Source: Pontederia crassipes (lineage: Eukaryota; Streptophyta; Magnoliopsida; Commelinales; Pontederiaceae). Taken from it: DNA of 64,000 bases. Location of the stretch: assembly GCA_030549335.1 (NCBI GenBank), contig CM060191.1, positions 873,001 through 937,000 on the forward strand. The letters run 5' to 3'. Shown piece by piece: positions 11,900 through 22,640 of this stretch (position 1 is its first letter; each line of letters starts with the position of its first letter). The translations under genes and the position numbers were made by a program. Below the pieces are notes generated by a model. That model made no database searches and was not told the DNA's origin. It was given only the letters and a program-made list of their open reading frames with translations.

Positions 11900-12536
11900 T
11901 GTCACGGGGCAGTTTTCCGTGACACGAAGCGTGAAGCCTCGTTGCACCAGTGCCGCTCAACTTATAGCTCTCGGCCGCTCAGTGTCGAAATCATGAAACA
12001 CATGCAGCCGCTCCGCACTACGTAATATTGCGGAGTACCAAGTTATCCGCCCTTAGGGCATTTATCTTGTAAGGTCGTCCTTATGAACGGTCAAGTAAGT
12101 GACGTTCCCGTAGGGTACATCTTTTGCATCTTCAATATGTAATAAGACTCTTATACCTACCGAGACCCAATTGTATATTATGTTTCATCATATTTAATAC
12201 AAGTAAGCTTTCCTTTAATTCTAGTGTCATGGCCTTGAGCGTGGGGTGGCAACCCACATCGGTGTCCCTTTGTGGCGTCCCGTGGTCACTTAGTCGCCCC
12301 TTCGGACTTTAAGCGCCCAAGCGCCTGCATTAGTGCCACAATGCACTAATGCCACGATCCCATGACGAGTAGTCCAACACTCTATTCATGTCCGTGATTG
12401 AATGCTTATAAGAGCGACTCTCGACATAGTCGTCTCGAACATAAAACTTCCGCTGCAAACTCAAAATAGGCTTGGCTAAGTGCCTATCCGCCTAGTCGCC
12501 GTACGTAGTCTAGTGTCCGAGAATGACCCCGTGACA
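11900..12536 (+). mobile_element. LTR (637 bp) of an unclassified LTR retrotransposon
   Basis: The segment begins TGTCACGGGG and ends CCCCGTGACA, i.e. TG..CA with matching inverted ends, and is followed two bases later by a tRNA-Met-type primer site. About 200 bp of internal sequence follow before the chromovirus LTR is joined at about 12,756. The partner LTR is not in the window. Confidence 0.75.
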
Positions 12537-12538
12537 AG

Positions 12539-12550
12539 TGGTATCAAAGC
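12539..12550 (+). other. Primer-binding site (initiator tRNA-Met type)
   Basis: TGGTATCAAAGC directly after the LTR ending at 12,536 is the standard plant LTR-retrotransposon primer site. Confidence 0.8.
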
Positions 12551-12755
12551 AGTTCTTTCTGCTCGAATTACTCAGCAACGATGACTCGCTTGTGTCGTCG
12601 CAATGTGCCGTGGCGTAGGAAAAGTGCTTCCGCTCAAATACTCCATCACGCCCAGGTGCACTGGTACCATGATCTTTGATCGTGAACGCCAACGAGGAAT
12701 GCGTGGCAAGCTTCCTCGCCGCACGCCCAGTCGTGCCCTGCAGTATGTTCCTTTT
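12551..12755 (+). other. Truncated internal leader of the upstream LTR element
   Basis: Non-coding leader continuing from the primer site. It stops abruptly where the sequence becomes the middle of a chromovirus LTR (TTTGCTTTTCAATACTC), which is an illegitimate junction that also truncates the left inverted arm. Confidence 0.5.
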
Positions 12756-14327
12756 GCTTTTCAATACTCTGTTTTACTTTACTTTGCATTGCTCTACTGT
12801 GAGTTGCACTACGTTTTTTACATTACTAAAATATCCTTAGAGTTAGTTGTCCTATGCGAGCTCGACTTTATTAGGTTGGGATGCTAGGGGTGCCTCTCTG
12901 ATTCACTGATGCCAGTAAGCCCGTAAACGAGAAAAAGGGGTGGGTGTTACTACCTCACCCAGTTCGGAAGGTATGAGGAAGAATTCCTACAATCCAGGAA
13001 CAGTGGTCGGTTACTAGACATGTAGGTTCACTTGTCTCCTCAGTTAACTAAATGTCCCTCTGGCACAATACTTTAATCTTTAAGGGAAGAGGTGTGACCA
13101 TAGCATCACCCTTCAATTCGAGATATCGGTGGGAGAACACCTGAAATCTCAGGAATAGTGTGCATTTAAGCCAGTAGTTTCGCTGTCCCCTCAGCTAACT
13201 ATCTATCCCCCCATTGCTTTAACTCTGATCATTACTTTAACATTGGGGCGGCACATAGCAATCCCTCATCTTTGTCTTTACTTTAATTATATTTTGTTAC
13301 TGTGAAATCCATGATTTAGGGTCTACTGAAGGTTGATCTTTGCACAATGAGACTCGGCCAGTATAGGTGAACAGGTCAGAGTCTTAGTTATGATTTGGAG
13401 TGGTTCGTTACGATTAAGTCAGACCAATAGTCTGCCTGTCGGACCGGTCGACCATTCCTAATGGACCGATCGATCGTTCTCTGGCACCGGTCGATCGGTA
13501 CTCTGGGCCGGTCGATCGTATTCTTGTTTGGGTGCCTGTGAATCGGTCGACCGTCCTGGGTGTTGGTCGATCGTTCGTTAGATCACACAAATGCGCACTG
13601 CGCATCGGATCGGTCGATCGTTCGCATGGGACCGATCGCATAATTAATTCTGTCTGTCAACATATAAACCGGTCGACCGCCATGGTGAGGCCGGTCGATC
13701 GGTAAAGAGGAACTCATATGAGTTCTATACGCGGACCGATCGACCGCTAGCAGAATCGGTCGATCGGTCCCTGCGATAAAACAGGGCCGCCATACTTTAT
13801 TTCCAATTCCGACGGTCCTCCGGCCAAAATTAGGTCGCGACATGAATAGGAAAAACATAGATAACAATCTCAGGATTTCAATGAACTAATTATGAACGTC
13901 AATTGATCACTATTTCTTCGTCTAGAGATTTTAAACACTAAGGGTACCTCTTTGTTAGAATTTTCGAATCTGTCGGTCGCTGACTCGTCGTTCGTCGATC
14001 GCCGGACGTTCACTAACATATGGAAGGGTTCGCCTGACCTGCGCGCACGTCGAGGGGAGGTCGTTGGATGTCGGAGTGGGTCGATTCGTTCGCTGTTCGT
14101 CGCTGCTCTGTTGCTCGTGTGTGCGTGGGTCGCCGGTCGCCGGAACGAGAGAAAGAGGAGAGCGACGAGGGTGGTGGCAGTCGGGGGTTCGAAGAGGGCG
14201 CAAGGGCGGCGCTCCCCTCCTCTTTATACGCGGTCGGCCGGAGGCGAAGCGGCGGAAGGCCAGGGGAGGCGACGCCTCCCTTGCCGACCGCTCGTTTCCC
14301 ATTTTTTTTAAAGTGCAAAACGTCACA
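12756..14327 (-). mobile_element. Left chromovirus 3' LTR (truncated)
   Basis: Minus-strand LTR starting TGTGACGTTTTGC (complement ends at 14,327); its last ~670 bp are missing. It includes a GC-rich first third (13,960-14,290) and a cluster of CGGTCGACCG-like palindromes (13,430-13,780). It shares variants with the right-arm 3' LTR (for example CGTCCTGGGTGTTGG) that differ from both 5' LTRs. Confidence 0.85.
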
Positions 14328-14373
14328 TTATTATCCTCTAAAAAGAAAATTCGTCCTCGAATGTGGATAAGGG

Positions 14374-16817
14374 TTAAGGCTTACCGAAAAGTTCAGAGAA
14401 CTTCTCTCGCATTTCGGACTCTACTTCTCAAGTTGCTTCTTTTCCTTGATGATGCTTCCATGCCACTTTGACTAGTGCTATTCTCTTCTTCCCTTGTTGA
14501 TATTCTTGGTATTCCAATATCTCCGTGGGTTGTTCTTCATACGTCAGATCCTCTTTGAGGTTTGGTTCCTCAATTTGGATTACATTGACGTAGTCGTGCT
14601 TGTACATCCGAAGTAGGGAGACGTGGAAAACGTTGTGTACTCTTGAATAGGCTAGAGGCAAGGCCAACCTGCATGCTGAATATTCAACCATGTCTAATAT
14701 TTCAAACGGGCCTACATACCTGGGGCTCAATTTTCCCCGTTTGCTGAAACGCATTACTCCTTTGGTGGGGGAGACCTTGAACAAGACTTGATCTCCTGCC
14801 TTGAACTTATGTTCTCGGCGCTTTTTGTCTGCGTAGGCCTTTTGACGATTTTGAGCAGACTTCATTCTTTTCTTTATCAATTTCACCCTGTTCGTGTACT
14901 CCTGTGTCTGCTTCTGTAGTTCTGCACTCAAGATATTCATTTCTCCCACTTCGCCCCAACATGCCGGAGAGAGACATGGGCGACCATACAATGCTTCAAA
15001 GGGAGACATCTCTATGCTGGCATAGAAGCTATTGTTGTAAGAAAACTCTATAAGAGGAAGGTGTTTGTCCCAACTACCGTGCCAATCCAAAGCACATGCT
15101 CTCAACATATCCTCCAGTGTCTGGATAGTCCTCTCTGATTGGCCATCTGTCAGAGGATGGAAGGCAGTGCTATACCGAAGCCTTGTCCTAAAAGCATTCT
15201 GGAGACTCTTCCAGAATCTTGATGTGAACCTGAGATCTCTATCAGACACAATGGCTGATGGGATCTCGTGAAGCCTGACAATCAACTATACATATAAATC
15301 CATGAGGCTTTCAAGAGATTGTATTACCTTAATGGGTAGAAAGTGAGCCGACTTAGTGAGTCGGTTCACTATAACCCAAATGACATTATGTCTTTTCAAA
15401 GTCCGAGGTAGGCATGTGATAAAATCGATTGATATTTCTTTCCACTTCCACTGTGGGATACCCAGACTCTTCAAGGTTCCTTGTGGTTTCTGGTGTTCCA
15501 CCTTGACCTGTTGGCACACTATGCATTGGAGACATACTCGGCTATCTCCTTCTTCATGTCTGGCCACCAGAAACTTCTCTGAACATCTTTGTACATTTTT
15601 ATACTCCCTGAGTGGATTGCAAATTCGTACTTGTAGCATTCGTCTAGTACTTTCCTTCGAAGTTTAGGGTTGTTCAGTACCCACAAACGATCGCGGTACC
15701 TTATGCCACCATCCATGGAGACTTTGAAATTCGTAGTCTCTAAGCTGGTCTTTATCATCATGATCTGATATTCTGAGTCTTCAACTTGTGCTGCTATGAT
15801 CCTTCCTATCATATTAGGCACTATTCTCTACATCATCATTAGTGATCCATCGTGTTGCACTTTCGACGTCCATTTGAATAGTTCTTCCATAAGCTCGAAC
15901 CGTCGTAGGCGCATATAAGCAAAGTATTCTTCCCATTTTCTATTGAGCGCGTCAGCTACTGAGTTTGCCTTACCAGGTTGGTAATTGATGGCAAACTCGT
16001 AATCCTTTAGGAACTTCATCCAACGCTTTTGACACATATTCAGCTCCTTATGTGTAAATATATACTTCAAGTTTTTGTGATCAGTATAGATCACAAATTC
16101 TTCTCCATATAAATAGTGGCGCCAAAGCTTGAGGGCGAACACTACTGTTGCCAACTCGAGGTCATGCGTTGGATAGTTGACTTCATACTTTTTCAGCTGC
16201 CTGGATGCGTAGGCCACTACTTTGTCATGTTGCATTAGTACGCATCTCAATCCCGTACCACTGGCATCACTGTACACCACATAACCACCATTGCCCGATG
16301 GTAACGTCAGAATTGACGCTGAAGTTAGTCGTTCCTTTAATTCTTGAAAGCTTTCCTCGCACTTGGGTGATCAAATCAACTTTTCTCCCTTCCTTGTGAG
16401 CTTGGTCAGTGGCAATACTGTTCTGAAGAAATTCTTGATGAACTGTCTGTAGTAGCCGGCTAAACCAAGAAAACTCCTAATTTCGGAGACATTATTTGGT
16501 TGAGTCAAGTTGGACACTGCCTCTACTTTTGCGGGATCCACTGTAACTCCGTCTTTAGAGATGATGTGTCCGAAGAACATTATCTGTTCCAGCCAAAATT
16601 CACATTTAGAGAACTTTGCGTACAGCTATTTTGCTCGGAAGGTCTCCAGTACTATCCTCAAATGTTCTCTGTGATGCTCCATACTTGACGAGTAAATGAG
16701 GATGTCGTCCACGAAGACAATTACGAACATATCCAGGTGTTCGTGGAAGGTTCGATTCATGAGATCCATGAATGCGGCCAGGGCATTTGTCAACCCAAAC
16801 GGCATCACCATAAACTC
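14374..16817 (-). pseudogene. Chromovirus pol, distal half: RT palm, RNase H, integrase, chromodomain
   Basis: On the minus strand: RT motifs PFGLTNA and FVDDILIYS (16,626-16,811), RT thumb GHIISKDGVTVDP..FLGLAGYYRQF (16,371-16,580), RNase [17 protein letters not shown] (15,828-16,280), the integrase zinc finger/linker (15,286-15,821), the integrase core ([15 protein letters not shown]-type SYNNSF) and GPF..VFHVS. The C-terminal chromodomain-like [15 protein letters not shown] ends at the stop at 14,374. This order and the C-terminal chromodomain indicate a Tekay/Del-clade Ty3/gypsy chromovirus. Several stops and frame breaks make it dead. It is interrupted at 16,817 by the GATAACTT repeat. 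Confidence 0.88.
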
Positions 16818-19654
16818 ATGATAGTGATATTTGGGATTGAGTAGTGATAACTTGCTGAAATTAAAGAAAAGGTCAAATTTTTAAATTTTGGTCTCCCAAC
16901 TCACTAGCTACAAGTGCACAGGTAAGTTGTAGTAGACTCAGGTTGTCGTATCCACAAAGATTTGAAGTCCTAAACTACCTAAAATAGTTTAGATTAATCC
17001 TAATTAAGGTAGCAAAAACATATTTTTAATTGAAAGTGAAAAAAGTTTTTTAACAAGTGCAGAATGATAACAGATTTTGAGGTTTTGAAAACTTTTGCAA
17101 AATTGAATTATAAATACTAAATTAATGACTAGAAATGTTTAAGTATCAATGAGGAAATTCAGAATAAGATTAGAGTAAATACTAGCCTCTCAGCTATTCA
17201 ATTAATCCAATCCTTAATGACAAACAGATTCAACAATTCAAAAAATCCAGGTTCAGGAAATTCAGAAAACCAGAAATCAGAAAATCAGTATTTCAGAAAT
17301 CAGAATTTTAAATCAATGGAAATCTGAATTACCAACTGATTCTTGACCCATCTCTGGACTGCAAGACATCCCTAAAGTTCACTTATCAGTGATTGAAAGA
17401 AATCAGGGAACTCAATTGGTAAAATAGATTTCAATAAGAAATCAGAAAAATCAGAATTCAGGTTTTTATTTCAGAAATCAGTGGAACAATCTGATTTGAG
17501 TCAAATGATTGTCCAAGCATCTTGATTCATTCCTAAACAAGATAGGAATAATAGCAACTTCCCAAGGACTCAATCAATCAGATTGTGAGTGAAGGATAGA
17601 TTCAACAGCCACAGAAATAAAATTCTAAATACTAAATTAATGACTAGAAAGGTTTAAGTATCAATAAGTAAATTCAGAATAAGATTAGAGTAAATACTAG
17701 CCTCTCAGCTATTCAATTAATCCAATCCTTAATGTCAAATAGATTCAACAATTTAAAAAATTCAGGTTCAGGAAATTCAGAAAACCAGAAATCAGAAAAT
17801 TAGTATTTCAGAAATCAGAATTTTAAATCAATGGAAATCTGAATTACCAACTGGTTCTTGACCCATCTCTGGACTGCAAGACATTCCTAAAGTTCACTTA
17901 TCAGTGATTGAAAGAAATCAGGGAACTCAATTGGTAAAATAGATTTCAATAAGAAATCAGAAAAATCAGAATTCAGGTTTTCATTTCAGAAATCAGTGGA
18001 ACAATCTGATTTGAGTCAAATGATTGTCCAAGCATCTTGATTCATTCCTAAACAAGATAGGAATAATAACAACTTCCCAAGGACTCAATCAATCAGATTG
18101 TGAGTGAAGGATAGATTCAACAGCCATAGAAATAAAATTCAGATTCAAAAATTCAGGAAACTAGGAAATTAGAGTTCAGGAATCAAGTTTGCAATAAAAT
18201 TAAATCCATAAATATGATATTATCTCATAATTTATTCCTGAAAGATGTTTAGATCAAATAAAACTTCTCAGTCATCAATTACACATGGATCTAATGACAA
18301 CTTAGGATAAATCAATGTAGAACATTTCTGAAATATGAAATCAGGATTAATTTCAGTGCAGGATTATAAACCAATTCATATCCATCCAAAACTAATCTAA
18401 ACTACTATCCTATCCTAGAAGAAATGGAATTTAGCTCCTCATAATTACAAAGTTTGACATCAAATGGAATGAAAAACATATACAAATCATTGATGCTTGT
18501 AGACTCTCGGCCAGCAGCTCCCAAGTTCAGCAGCAGCTCCACAGTAGCCTCCTTTCTTGCTCCAAACCCTCAATATCCAGCCCCTTTTCCTCCTCCAGAA
18601 ATTCCACCTTTTATATGATTCCTCTCCACCCTAGGATCAGCATCAGAATGTTCTTTATCCTTTGATTGCATCCACCTGTCCCTGGACTGAATTCACAGCT
18701 GCAGATTCCCTTTTGTGCAGGAAAAAGTAGGTGGTCCCCCCTATTTTTTCCACTTTTTGGCCACCTTTCTTCCTACTACAAATCTCAAAACATCAAGCAT
18801 CAAAGCCCTTGAATGATGTTTTGACAAATAAAGATCAAGATGATGATAGTTGCTAGCTCAGATATCAAATAAAATTGGGTGTTGTGCAGGAGTGATAACT
18901 TATATCGATATTAATGAATTTAGAAGCCCGAAATGATAACTTATCACAAATCATGGAAATTATCCAAATGCAAGTGATTCAAAGTATTAGAAGCATCAAG
19001 TGGACTAGAGTAACAAGTGAGTGCATTCAGAAATCAAATATGAATGAGATTTCTAAGAAGTGATAACTTGGGTGCCCAAAAACGATAACTTATATGACTT
19101 AAAAATGATAACTTGTGATAACTTGAGTTGTGGTTATCCAAATGTGATGAAATTTGACCAGCAATGAGTTAGAACAATAACAAGATGATTGCTTAAGATC
19201 CATGTGCAGAATTAATGGTTTTGCATGTCGAAATGACAGAATTGTCCTTTAACGATAACTTGGCACTTGAAAAATGATAACTTGTTCAAATGGGCTTAAA
19301 ACTTTGCACAAGTTGAGATGTGACTATCCAAATATGATTTATATATGATAATGATGGATTTAGGGCATGAAAACCATTGAAAATTAGTTCACTCAAAATA
19401 ATGATAACTTGACATATGAGAATGATAACTTGTCCTCAAAATGATAACTTGGCATAGAATTTAAATATTAATGGATTTTGGCATTTCAGAACCTCTATGC
19501 ACATGGAATTAAGTATGAAATGAGGAATATCAACTAGTTATCACAATGTATGCATCCCAAGTGTGATTGGCCCAAAAATAGGCAAAAGTGGAACTCGATA
19601 TGTATGAATTGCATCTAAAATGGGTTAGAAACATATAGTGATAAGCAAGTGATC
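16818..19654 (-). mobile_element. Nested GATAACTT-motif repeat, left-arm copy (2,837 bp)
   Basis: It interrupts the RT between HYEF and FMVMPFG and is flanked by AACTC on both sides (16,813-16,817 and 19,655-19,659). Ends, read on the plus strand: ATGATAGTGATATTTGG..ATAAGCAAGTGATC. No TG..CA ends, TIRs or coding frames were found. Roughly a dozen GATAACTT(G/A) motifs occur, most of them between 18,890 and 19,450. A GTGCACAGGTAAGTTG..CGTATCCACA block near one end resembles the terminal region of LARD-type LTR derivatives, so a degenerate LTR element is possible. The other copies are 36,445-39,402 and 54,055-56,376. The minus sign is an arbitrary orientation, matched to the host element. Confidence 0.8.
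17111..18140. repeat. 515-bp tandem duplication inside the nested repeat
   Basis: Two adjacent units (17,111-17,625 and 17,626-18,140), both starting TAAATACTAAATTAATGAC and running through ..CAACAGCCA.AGAAATAAAATTC. The right-arm copy has one unit, and the length difference of the two copies (2,837 versus 2,322) equals this period. Confidence 0.88.
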
Positions 19655-20664
19655 AACTCATAATGTCCATATCTTGATCAGAATGTTGTCTTCGGAATAT
19701 CTTCTTCTGCCACTCTTAGCTGATGGTATCTGCTCCCCAGATCGATCTTTGAGAACACTCTTGCCTTAGACAGTTGATCAAATAAGTCATCGATGCGAGG
19801 TAGCGGGTACCTATTCTTTATTGTGACTTTGTTCAACATTCTATAGTCGATACAAAGTCTCAATGATCCATCCTTTTTCTTGACAAAAAGAACTGGTGCA
19901 CCCCACAGTGAAACACTAGGCCTGATGAAACTCTTGTCCAATAGTTCTTGAATCTGATTCTTCAATTCTTTCATCTCTGCTGGAGTCATGCGGTAAGGGG
20001 CTTTGGAAATTGGTGCCATTCCGGGTGTCACCTCGATACGAAAGTTTATCTCCCTTCTGGGTGGTAGACCACTAACATCATCAGTGATTATATCCGAAAA
20101 TTCTCTCACAACTTTTATGTCCTAAGGAGTCTTCTTTGGTTCCTTTGTTTTGGTTATACTAGCTAGGTAACCTCTACATCCCCTTTGTAGTAGCTTCTAT
20201 GCCTTCATGGCAGATATTATAATTTTTTGTTCCTTTTGTGCAATTCCCTTAACTATAATTTTATATTTACTCTGTGTGCCTATGATTACTTTATTTTGTT
20301 TGCACAAGATGGAAGTATCATGGGAAGTTAGCCAATTCATGCCCAAAATTATATCATAATCTCTCATGATGATGATGATGAGATTGGTAGGATGATTCAT
20401 TTTCTCTATTTCTATGGATACATTGGGGAGATATTTTGTAGTAATGAGGGTGCCTTGTGGGATCAATATATTCATCTTTTGCTCTAAGTTCACTAATTTT
20501 AACTCTAATATTTTGGCACACTCTTCTGATATAAAAGAATGTGAAGCATCAGAATCAAATAATGCTTTTGTAGGTAGATCGGCTACGAACAGTGTACCTC
20601 GAATGACATCAGCGTCATTCTGGAGAACATCATCTTCTAGGTTGAAGAGCCTTCCCTGTACCAA
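19655..20664 (-). pseudogene. Chromovirus pol, proximal half: protease and RT fingers
   Basis: On the minus strand a retropepsin region carries ALFDSDASHSFIS (the usual D-S-G is D-S-D here) followed by the YDIILGMNWL flap/C-terminal motif. After a break (stops about 20,110-20,197) the RT N-terminus follows with [59 protein letters not shown] and [14 protein letters not shown]. The RT then runs into the GATAACTT repeat. The Gly-to-Asp change in the protease is also in the right arm (DSDVS), so it predates the duplication. Confidence 0.85.
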
Positions 20665-21767
20665 CTATTGTTGTCCACGTCTTGGACAACTCGCTGCCAT
20701 GTGACCCATTACACCGCAGTAATAATAGGCTCCAGACTTCATTCGGCACTCCCCAGCATGAGTCCTGTCACATGTGTTGCATAAAATCCGCTCACCGTGT
20801 GCGGGTGGTGCTTGAGGAGCTCTAGGAGGATGTTGCCTCTGCTGCTGGGCTGGGCGTCTTTGCCCCTGCTGAGGGGGTCGCTGCTGCTGTTGCTTTGGTT
20901 GCTGTGGCGGTGGGGAAGGAGCTTGTTGTGGAGGACGGTAGGATTGTTGTTGTGGAGAACGGTAGTTCTGTTGAGGCACAGAATACGGGTGGTATCGGTT
21001 ATCCCGTCGTTGGTGTTGTAGGTTGTTCCCACGGAACTGCTATTGTTTGTGGGAGCTCTGCCCTACATTCTGCTGGGTCCTCTTCTCCTTCGCGAGGTCT
21101 TGATGGTCCCTTTCGGTCAGGGTTGCCAGGCTGAACGCTTCATCCAAGGTTTTACAATTCCCTGGCCTAGTCTAGGATCTCAGTGAGGGCCTCAGTCCAT
21201 ACAAAACGTTTCGTCAGTTCATTTCGTCCATAGTCAATTTAGAGTATTTCTTCAACCGGACGAATTTGGTCACATATTGGTCCACGGTCATGGACCCTTG
21301 CTCTAAATGCAGAAATTCCTTCTGCTTCAAGTCTTTCTGGAAGGACGGGAGGTAGCGCGTCTCAAATGCCCTGCGAAAGTCTTCCCATTCTATGATTTTG
21401 ACTCCCGAAAAACTGGTGGTCTTATTTTCCTTCCATCATTCATTGGCATCTCTCTGGAGAGTATCTCTAGCGAATAGAATCTTCTTGTGCTTCGGGACGT
21501 CGAGGATGTCAAATTTTCCTCTAAAGTCTCGATCCACTGCACAACAATGTCAATTCCTCCTTCCTCGTTAAACGTTAGAGACTTCGACCTCCAAAAATCT
21601 TGCAGTGTACAAGGGATGGGGGCCCGTCGTCCTTGCTGTGGTGGCGAACCGGGCATAGGTGAGGAAGGCGGAAGCGGATCCAATGGAGGTGGAGGAATAA
21701 AATGGGCCTCCTCTTAGTTATACACCTCATATTCGCTGGACGCTGACCCTCTTCTCTGGGCGACCAT
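20665..21767 (-). pseudogene. Chromovirus gag
   Basis: It starts at the minus-strand ATG at 21,767 (MVAQRRGSAS...) with a proline-rich linker and the gag core (LQDFWRSKSLTFN..GGIDIVVQWIETLEENL). A Q/P-rich low-complexity segment follows, then a zinc knuckle YYYCGVMGHMAASCP near 20,690. The first Cys of the knuckle is Tyr. Stops and frameshifts occur about 21,000-21,390. The final frame ends at a TAG that sits in-frame directly before the protease frame. The encoded capsid/nucleocapsid would package element RNA; this copy is non-functional. Confidence 0.8.
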
Positions 21768-21972
21768 CTATAAAGAGATCATGGCAAATGTTTGAGAAGG
21801 GTGTATAACTGAGGATCTTTAATAAAGGTAAAAATCTTAGATTAAAATGGAGACCATGCTATTCAACATTTACTAAAGTAAAATGTTCATTTCTCATTAA
21901 GATTTTCAAAAAGTAAACATATGTCTGAGGCACACTAAGACCTTCCACAAAGAAAAGAAAAACAACACGGTA
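21768..21972 (-). other. Spacer between the leader ORF and gag (left)
   Basis: Non-coding interval of about 200 bp, conserved in the right arm (52,464-52,665); no motif recognised. Confidence 0.4.
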
Positions 21973-22430
21973 CTAGTCGCTACATCGAGAGGATTCCTCT
22001 GGTTCATTCCTGAAATTCTTCGGGGGATTAGGGCACTCCTCTTCAAAATGTCCATCTTGATCACAGAGACTACAGTATGGCTCTGGATCAAACTGGCTTA
22101 TCGGACTAGTCTCCCGACTCTGAACTTCTTCTCTGGGTTCATGGGCTTCTTCTTCGTCATCTGAAGACAGATAGATAGGATTATCGGGGCGTCCCCTATC
22201 GTCTGTAGGTGCCACCGCTGATTCATTTCTTCACGTGTCTCCGTGGGAAAGAAGTGATGTGGGGAAGGTAACTCCGGATTGTTACTCCCCACGCTCTCCA
22301 GGTCTGAAATCTTCGGTACCTCTGGAGCAAGCTGTGGCGGGGTTGGGGGATCTAGTGGGCGTATACGTATTCCAACTATATGACCCCTACCCCTCCGTAC
22401 GACTCTGGTGACCATACGACGTGAAGGCAT
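21973..22430 (-). pseudogene. Chromovirus leader ORF with a single CCHC knuckle (left)
   Basis: A basic N-terminus (MPSRRMVTRVVRRGRG) begins at 22,430. In the overlapping frame the sequence continues through an acidic segment (SSDDEEEAHEPREE) to a zinc knuckle C-SL-C-DQDG-H-FEEE-C, ending at 21,973. The switch between frames (about 22,200) is the same in the right arm. It lies between the primer site and gag, in the position of an extra small ORF. Function unknown; nucleic-acid binding is inferred from the knuckle. It may be a split N-terminal part of gag. Confidence 0.5.
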
Positions 22431-22625
22431 CTATAACATAAATTAATTCAATAATATAAGTATGATTCATATAGGAATGTACTTATTACTTACTTGGGGA
22501 GTGGAGCCGCAGATGCTTGAGAAGCTTGCACATGACTTTACTTTGATCTGTGTAATAATATGAATAGTGAATGCTATGCATGAACCTATACTCTACTATG
22601 ATCAATGAAGGAGCCAAGAACTTAG

Positions 22626-22637
22626 GCTCTGATACCA
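22626..22637 (-). other. Primer-binding site, left chromovirus
   Basis: The complement reads TGGTATCAGAGC three bases inside the LTR end (TGTAACGCC.. at 22,641 on the plus strand), an initiator tRNA-Met-type primer site. Confidence 0.85.
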
Positions 22638-22640
22638 AAC

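Noticed and set aside
13414..13867. Frames with RSTGPEYRSTG/DRSDRQT repeats
   Set aside because: Direct translation of the CGGTCGACCG palindrome cluster, not a protein.
13952..14471. Open frames in the GC-rich LTR start (also 24,479-24,976, 49,423-49,954, 58,711-59,331)
   Set aside because: Present in every LTR copy on both strands, R/G-rich, no motifs; they are LTR composition artefacts.
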